Shown: in pieces, positions 13,718 through 16,320 of the stretch | Layout of the letters: each line of letters opens with the position of its first letter | Position numbering within the stretch: the stretch's first letter is position 1 | From: an uncultured Gammaproteobacteria bacterium | GTDB taxonomy: Bacteria > Pseudomonadota > Gammaproteobacteria > Pseudomonadales > UBA5518 | Assembly: GCA_903921135.1 (NCBI GenBank) | Contig: CAIXOY010000220.1 | Coordinates: forward strand, 1-16,320 | DNA length: 16,320 bases | Direction: 5' to 3' | Notes under the pieces: generated by a model | Database searches by the model: none | What the model was told of the DNA's origin: nothing | The model's input: the letters and a program-made list of their open reading frames with translations, nothing else | Position numbers and translations under genes: made by a program

Positions 13718-14548
13718 ATGCAGGATGATTTTTCCGACACTGAACTCGGCAAGCCCTCGCCCGCCGTGTCGCAGTACACGCCCTCGCTCCTTTTTCCTAT
13801 CGAACGCAGCCGTGTGCGCGCCAGCCTGCCGATGCCGCCGGGCGATCTCCCATTTGAGGGTGTTGATCTCTGGACGGCGTGGGAACTCACCTGGCTCGAC
13901 CGTGACGGCAAACCCGAGGTAGGCGTGTTGCAGGTGCACGTTCCCTGCGAATCCCGGTCGATTGTCGAATCCAAGTCCCTCAAGTTGTATCTGGGCTCCT
14001 TTGCGCAGACACCCTTCAGTAGCGCCTATGACGTGGTTCGTACGCTCGAATCGGACATCTCGGTGACAGTGGGGGCGGCCGTGGTGGTTGACCTGCTCAC
14101 GCTGAATCAGGCCGCCCAGGCCGGCATTGCCAGCCTCACGGGAGAGAGCCTGGACGGAATCCGCATCACCTCGCCCGTGTACCAGCCGGACCCTGCGTTG
14201 CTCGAGCGCATCGAGACCGGGCGCATGGTCACCGAGACCGTGCACACCAACCTGTTCCGCTCTCTGTGCCCGGTAACCGGGCAACCTGATATGGCGAGCG
14301 TGCAGATCAGCTACACGGGAGCCCGCATCGAGCATGAAGATCTCCTGCGGTACCTCGTCTCCTACCGCGAGCATCAGGGTTTTCACGAGCAGTGTGTCGA
14401 GAGGATCTTCCTCGATGTGATGGAGCGCTGCCGCCCGCGGGAGCTCACTGTCTTTGCACGCTTTCTCCGGCGCGGCGGAATCGATATCAACCCGTTCCGC
14501 ACCACGGGAAAGAACCCTCCGCTTCCGACACGGCTGGTGCGGCAATAG
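13718..14548 (+). CDS. queF: NADPH-dependent 7-cyano-7-deazaguanine reductase
   Basis: QueF reduces preQ0 to preQ1 with two NADPH in the queuosine pathway that modifies the wobble guanosine of GUN tRNAs. The 276-residue product is the long, two-half (unimodular YqcD-unlike) form found in Gammaproteobacteria. It has LPFEGVDLWTAWELTWL, the nucleotide-binding ESKS at 84-87, the nucleophile Cys184 in SLCPVTGQPD, and the substrate-binding HEQCVERI (223-230), ending TRLVRQ. The ATG at 13718 is preceded by GGAGGGG (13705-13711) at ideal spacing, which rules out an in-frame upstream start at 13679. Downstream, a GC-rich hairpin without a T-run (14563-14588) precedes the tRNA-Ser gene. Confidence 0.96.
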   Translation: MQDDFSDTELGKPSPAVSQYTPSLLFPIERSRVRASLPMPPGDLPFEGVDLWTAWELTWLDRDGKPEVGVLQVHVPCESRSIVESKSLKLYLGSFAQTPFSSAYDVVRTLESDISVTVGAAVVVDLLTLNQAAQAGIASLTGESLDGIRITSPVYQPDPALLERIETGRMVTETVHTNLFRSLCPVTGQPDMASVQISYTGARIEHEDLLRYLVSYREHQGFHEQCVERIFLDVMERCRPRELTVFARFLRRGGIDINPFRTTGKNPPLPTRLVRQ

Positions 14549-14562
14549 CCCGCGCATCGGGA

Positions 14563-14588
14563 GCCGCGATCGGCTTGTAAGCCGCGGC
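14563..14588 (+). repeat. GC-rich dyad overlapping the tRNA-Ser -35
   Basis: GCCGCG (14563-14568) mirrors CGCGGC (14583-14588), and inside it CGGCTT-GT-AAGCCG (14571-14584) is a second perfect dyad. The two overlap by two bases, so not all pairs can form together. It lies 15 bases after the queF stop and contains the tRNA-Ser -35 hexamer. It may be the queF transcript-end stem or a site affecting the tRNA promoter; there is no T-run. Confidence 0.45.
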
Positions 14589-14603
14589 GCGCGCCAGTAG
14601 AGT
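14575..14603 (+). promoter_or_regulatory. Sigma70 promoter of tRNA-Ser
   Basis: TTGTAA (14575-14580) and TAGAGT (14598-14603) are 17 bp apart. The layout matches the tRNA-Glu promoter, whose -10 is TAGAAT. A start near 14610 would leave a leader of about 17 bases before the mature tRNA. Confidence 0.65.
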
Positions 14604-14626
14604 ACGCGACTCATTTTCCAGCCCCC

Positions 14627-14717
14627 GGTGAGGTGTCCGAGCGGTTGAAGGAGCACGCCTGGAAAGTGTGTATACGTTAATAGCGTATCGAGGGTTCGAA
14701 TCCCTCCCTCACCACCA
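14627..14717 (+). tRNA. tRNA-Ser (anticodon GGA)
   Basis: A 91-base class II tRNA with encoded CCA (14715-14717). The acceptor GGTGAGG pairs with CCTCACC (14707-14713). The anticodon stem CACGC/GTGTG encloses CTGGAAA with anticodon GGA at 14661-14663. The long variable arm has an ATACG/CGTAT stem (14672-14676 and 14684-14688), and the T arm is GAGGGTTCGAATCCCTC. It closely matches E. coli tRNA-Ser(GGA). The discriminator base is A14714, whereas E. coli serine tRNAs have G at this position. Confidence 0.97.
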
Positions 14718-14759
14718 AACAGCCCACGGGTGCCAACCGCAGCCCGCAGGCACACAGGA

Positions 14760-14782
14760 CCCCGCAACATGCGGGGTTTTTT
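14760..14782 (+). terminator. Intrinsic terminator of tRNA-Ser
   Basis: CCCCGCA (14760-14766) and TGCGGGG (14770-14776) form a perfect 7-bp stem with an ACA loop, followed by six thymines (14777-14782). A weaker GTGCC/GGCAC pair stands just upstream. It separates the tRNA transcript from rsuA, which starts 19 bases later. Confidence 0.92.
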
Positions 14783-14801
14783 GTGGGTTCTGATTCCCGT
14801 C

Positions 14802-15524
14802 ATGCGTCTTGACCGATTGCTCGAATCCCGCCTCGCTTCCTCCGCGCGTCAGGTGCGACTTCTCCTCCTGGGCGGTGAAGTGCGTGTCGATGGTGCGGTG
14901 GAGCGGGACCCTCGGCGCCAGGTGGGAAAGTTCTCCCGCATCGAGGCCGAGGGCGCGCTGCTGCAGGCGCGTGAGGCGGTCTACCTGATGCTCCACAAGC
15001 CCCGCGGCTGTGTCAGCGCCACGCGCGATGCGCGCCACCGTTCCGTGCTTGATCTTGTCGATCACCCGCAACGTGAGGAACTGCACCTCGCGGGGAGGCT
15101 CGACTTCAACACGACGGGATTGCTGCTGCTCAGCAACGACGGCGACTGGACCAGCGCCATCACGCAGCCCGGCCAAGGCATGGCCAAGACCTACCGTGTG
15201 GAAACACGCGACGAGATCACGCCGGACTATGCGGAGCGTTTCCGCGCGGGGATCTTCTTCCGCTACGAGAATCTGGTCACGCAGCCCGCGGAGTTGCGGA
15301 TCCTCGCGCCGCGCCTTGCGCTGCTTACGCTCTTCGAGGGGCGCTATCACCAGGTCAAACGGATGTTCGGCAGTTTCCGCAACCCGGTGCTTGCTCTGCA
15401 TCGCGTGTCGATAGCTGAGGTCGCATTGGACGAGTCGCTTGCGCCCGGTGAGTATCGCGCGCTGCTGCCCGAGGAAATCGCGCTCCTGCGCGGTGCGCCA
15501 TCCGCCGGAGACCCGTTGCCATGA
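14802..15524 (+). CDS. rsuA: 16S rRNA pseudouridine-516 synthase
   Basis: RsuA converts one uridine of 16S rRNA (U516 in E. coli) to pseudouridine. The 240-residue product has an N-terminal S4 RNA-binding domain (about 1-45, starting MRLDRLLESRLASSARQ) and the RsuA/RluB-type catalytic domain. The active Asp101 is in GRLDFNTTGLLLLSNDG, preceded by LMLHKPRGCVS and followed by KTYRV and EGRYHQVKRMF. Overall length and the end (LAPGEYRALLPEEIALL) match RsuA better than the longer RluB, RluE or RluF. I start it at ATG 14802, because an in-frame start at 14730 would read through the tRNA-Ser terminator. No strong Shine-Dalgarno sequence is seen. Its stop sits in an ATGA at 15521-15524, followed directly by the FAH remnant. 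Confidence 0.92.
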   Translation: MRLDRLLESRLASSARQVRLLLLGGEVRVDGAVERDPRRQVGKFSRIEAEGALLQAREAVYLMLHKPRGCVSATRDARHRSVLDLVDHPQREELHLAGRLDFNTTGLLLLSNDGDWTSAITQPGQGMAKTYRVETRDEITPDYAERFRAGIFFRYENLVTQPAELRILAPRLALLTLFEGRYHQVKRMFGSFRNPVLALHRVSIAEVALDESLAPGEYRALLPEEIALLRGAPSAGDPLP

Positions 15525-15696
15525 AATCGGGCTCGTTACGGCGGACGAACTGCCGGATCCGCCCGGCGACGTGATCACCACCGGCACACCCGCCGGTGTG
15601 GGAATGGGCATGAGGCCCCCGGTGTTTCTCAAGCGGGGAGATGTGATGTGCCTCGAGGGCGGGCCGCTGGGGCGTCAGTACCAGCGCGTGCCGTGA
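15517..15696 (+). pseudogene. Remnant of a fumarylacetoacetate-hydrolase-family gene
   Basis: The frame from about 15517 to TGA 15696 reads GLVTADELPDP and then, directly joined, PGDVITTGTPAGVGMGMRPP followed by VFLKRGDVMCLEGGPLGRQY. Both parts are conserved C-terminal blocks of the FAH family (2-keto-4-pentenoate hydratase, ureidoglycolate lyase and relatives). In intact members some 60 residues containing VNGE...Q and the S/T-rich helix separate the TADE block from GDVI.TGTP. The whole N-terminal two thirds, with the metal-binding glutamates, is also missing, and rsuA occupies that place. There is no start codon with a ribosome site in this frame, since the ATG at 15521 is in another frame and stops after 17 codons. 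I read it as a gene eroded by at least two deletions. Confidence 0.75.
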
Positions 15697-15724
15697 TCGG
15701 TTCGGGAGGGGTGGGTTGCCTCGG

Positions 15725-15747
15725 CACACTCCATATACCAGAGTGTG
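15725..15747. promoter_or_regulatory. Dyad, candidate operator before the D-lactate dehydrogenase
   Basis: CACACTC (15725-15731) and GAGTGTG (15741-15747) are perfect inverted arms around CATATACCA. The 23-bp symmetric site lies 28 bases before the first possible ATG and includes an AT-rich centre resembling a -10 element. This form and place suit a dimeric regulator such as a GntR/FCD-type protein. It could also be the stem of a weak terminator for rsuA, but no T-run follows. Confidence 0.45.
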
Positions 15748-15775
15748 TGATGCTCGCTTTCAAAGCCCTCCCGCC

Positions 15776-16320
15776 ATGCTGGAGCACCGCGCCGTGAATT
15801 CGCCGATCAAACCACAATCGCTCCTTCCGACGGTTGCGCAACGCGATGTACCGACGGTCGTGATTGAAGCGTTGCAGCAGCGCTTCGGCGCCCGCTGTGC
15901 CACGGGCCTTGCCGTGCGCGAGCAGCATGGCCGCGACGAATCCTCTTTCGATGTACCACCGCCCGCGGCGGTGGTGTTCGCGGAAAGCACGGCTGATGTG
16001 GTGGACGTGGTGCGCGTCGCCGCCGCGCACGCCGTGCCCGTCATTCCCTTTGGCGTGGGCTCCTCGCTCGAGGGGCATGTGCTGGCCGTGCAGGGCGGCA
16101 TCAGCATCGACATGAACGGCATGAACCGAGTGCTGGCGGTCAACGCTGAAGACCTCACGGTCACCGTGCAGCCGGGCGTGACGCGCAAGCAGGTGAACGA
16201 CGAGCTGCGGAGGCACGGGCTGTTTTTTCCCATCGACCCCGGCGCGGTTGCTTCGATCTGCGGCATGACGGCCACGCGTGCCAGCGGCACGAACGCCGTG
16301 CGCTACGGCACCATGCGCGA
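15776..16320 (+). CDS. FAD-linked D-lactate/2-hydroxyacid dehydrogenase, N-terminal part
   Basis: The gene runs off the window after 181 codons. The visible part is the PCMH-type FAD-binding domain: VIPFGVGSSLEGH (89-101) is the pyrophosphate loop, followed by GGISIDMNGMNRVL, TVTVQPGVT, FFPIDPGA (151-158) and ATRASGTNAVRYGTM. The last block is typical of the D-lactate dehydrogenases related to mitochondrial LDHD and to GlcD, which oxidise D-2-hydroxyacids and pass electrons to quinone or cytochrome. Most relatives read GGM before ATRASGT; here it is CGM. Two starts are possible: ATG 15776 without a Shine-Dalgarno sequence, or GTG 15794 with GGAG (15781-15784) nine bases upstream, which I find equally likely and which would shorten the protein by six residues. 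A dyad lies just upstream. Confidence 0.9.
   Translation, partial: MLEHRAVNSPIKPQSLLPTVAQRDVPTVVIEALQQRFGARCATGLAVREQHGRDESSFDVPPPAAVVFAESTADVVDVVRVAAAHAVPVIPFGVGSSLEGHVLAVQGGISIDMNGMNRVLAVNAEDLTVTVQPGVTRKQVNDELRRHGLFFPIDPGAVASICGMTATRASGTNAVRYGTMR

Noticed and set aside
13268..14803. Minus-strand open frame of 511 codons across yadH, queF and tRNA-Ser
   Set aside because: It is antisense to well-recognised genes and to a tRNA, its protein is rich in Arg, His and Gly without family motifs, and such frames are expected in GC-rich DNA.
15521..15574. ATG overlapping the rsuA stop as the start of a new gene
   Set aside because: It stops after 17 codons and lies in a different frame from the FAH remnant; it encodes nothing recognisable.

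Overview
The window is a compact, high-GC chromosomal stretch from a gammaproteobacterium, probably of the Pseudomonadales/Cellvibrionales kind (inference). The evidence is the set of proteins found largely or wholly in Gammaproteobacteria (PdxB, EpmC, YheU, PrmB, AlaA), together with QueF of the long form, RsuA and a YadG/YadH pair, all in G/C-ending codons. Nearly every base is in a gene. No gene-free stretch exceeds 300 bases; the longest is about 244 bases, between the RRM gene and yadG. I see no phage, insertion sequence, CRISPR array, plasmid gene or defence island.

Layout. (1) Bases 1-2104, + strand: the 3' end of an iron-dependent alcohol dehydrogenase, an alpha/beta hydrolase and prmB, overlapping one another. 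(2) Bases 2166-4944, +: aroC, an MFS transporter of the HcaT-like type and a small zinc-ribbon protein with a ruined Nudix box, joined by ATGA overlaps. (3) Bases 4952-5479, -: a GcvR-like tandem-ACT protein, convergent with the preceding gene. (4) Bases 5548-9418, +: six genes (signal-peptide methyltransferase, yheU, tusA, epmC, a 5'-3' exonuclease, pdxB) with five successive 4-bp overlaps. (5) Bases 9429-10643, -: alaA, convergent with pdxB and divergent from msrB. (6) Bases 10736-11785, +: msrB, tRNA-Glu(TTC) with its own promoter, an RRM RNA-binding protein with an unusual leader, and a terminator. (7) Bases 11955-14548, +: yadG, yadH, queF. (8) Bases 14575-15524, +: tRNA-Ser(GGA) with promoter and terminator, then rsuA. 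(9) Bases 15517-16320, +: the remnant of a fumarylacetoacetate-hydrolase-family gene, a dyad, and the 5' part of an FAD-linked D-lactate dehydrogenase that runs off the window.

How the genes relate. Much of the window serves translation quality: PrmB methylates ribosomal protein L3, TusA feeds sulfur to tRNA wobble thiolation (tRNA-Glu UUC is one of its known substrates), EpmC hydroxylates EF-P, QueF makes preQ1 for queuosine, RsuA makes a 16S rRNA pseudouridine, and two tRNA genes are present. The rest is core metabolism (chorismate, PLP synthesis, alanine formation), oxidative repair (MsrB) and transport.

Nothing here is clearly a new multi-gene system. The items most worth a second look are the mutually exclusive pairings in the leader between tRNA-Glu and the RRM gene, the degenerate Nudix protein fused by overlap to the aroC-transporter operon, the exported methyltransferase heading the six-gene chain, the FAH gene remnant, and the dyad before the D-lactate dehydrogenase.
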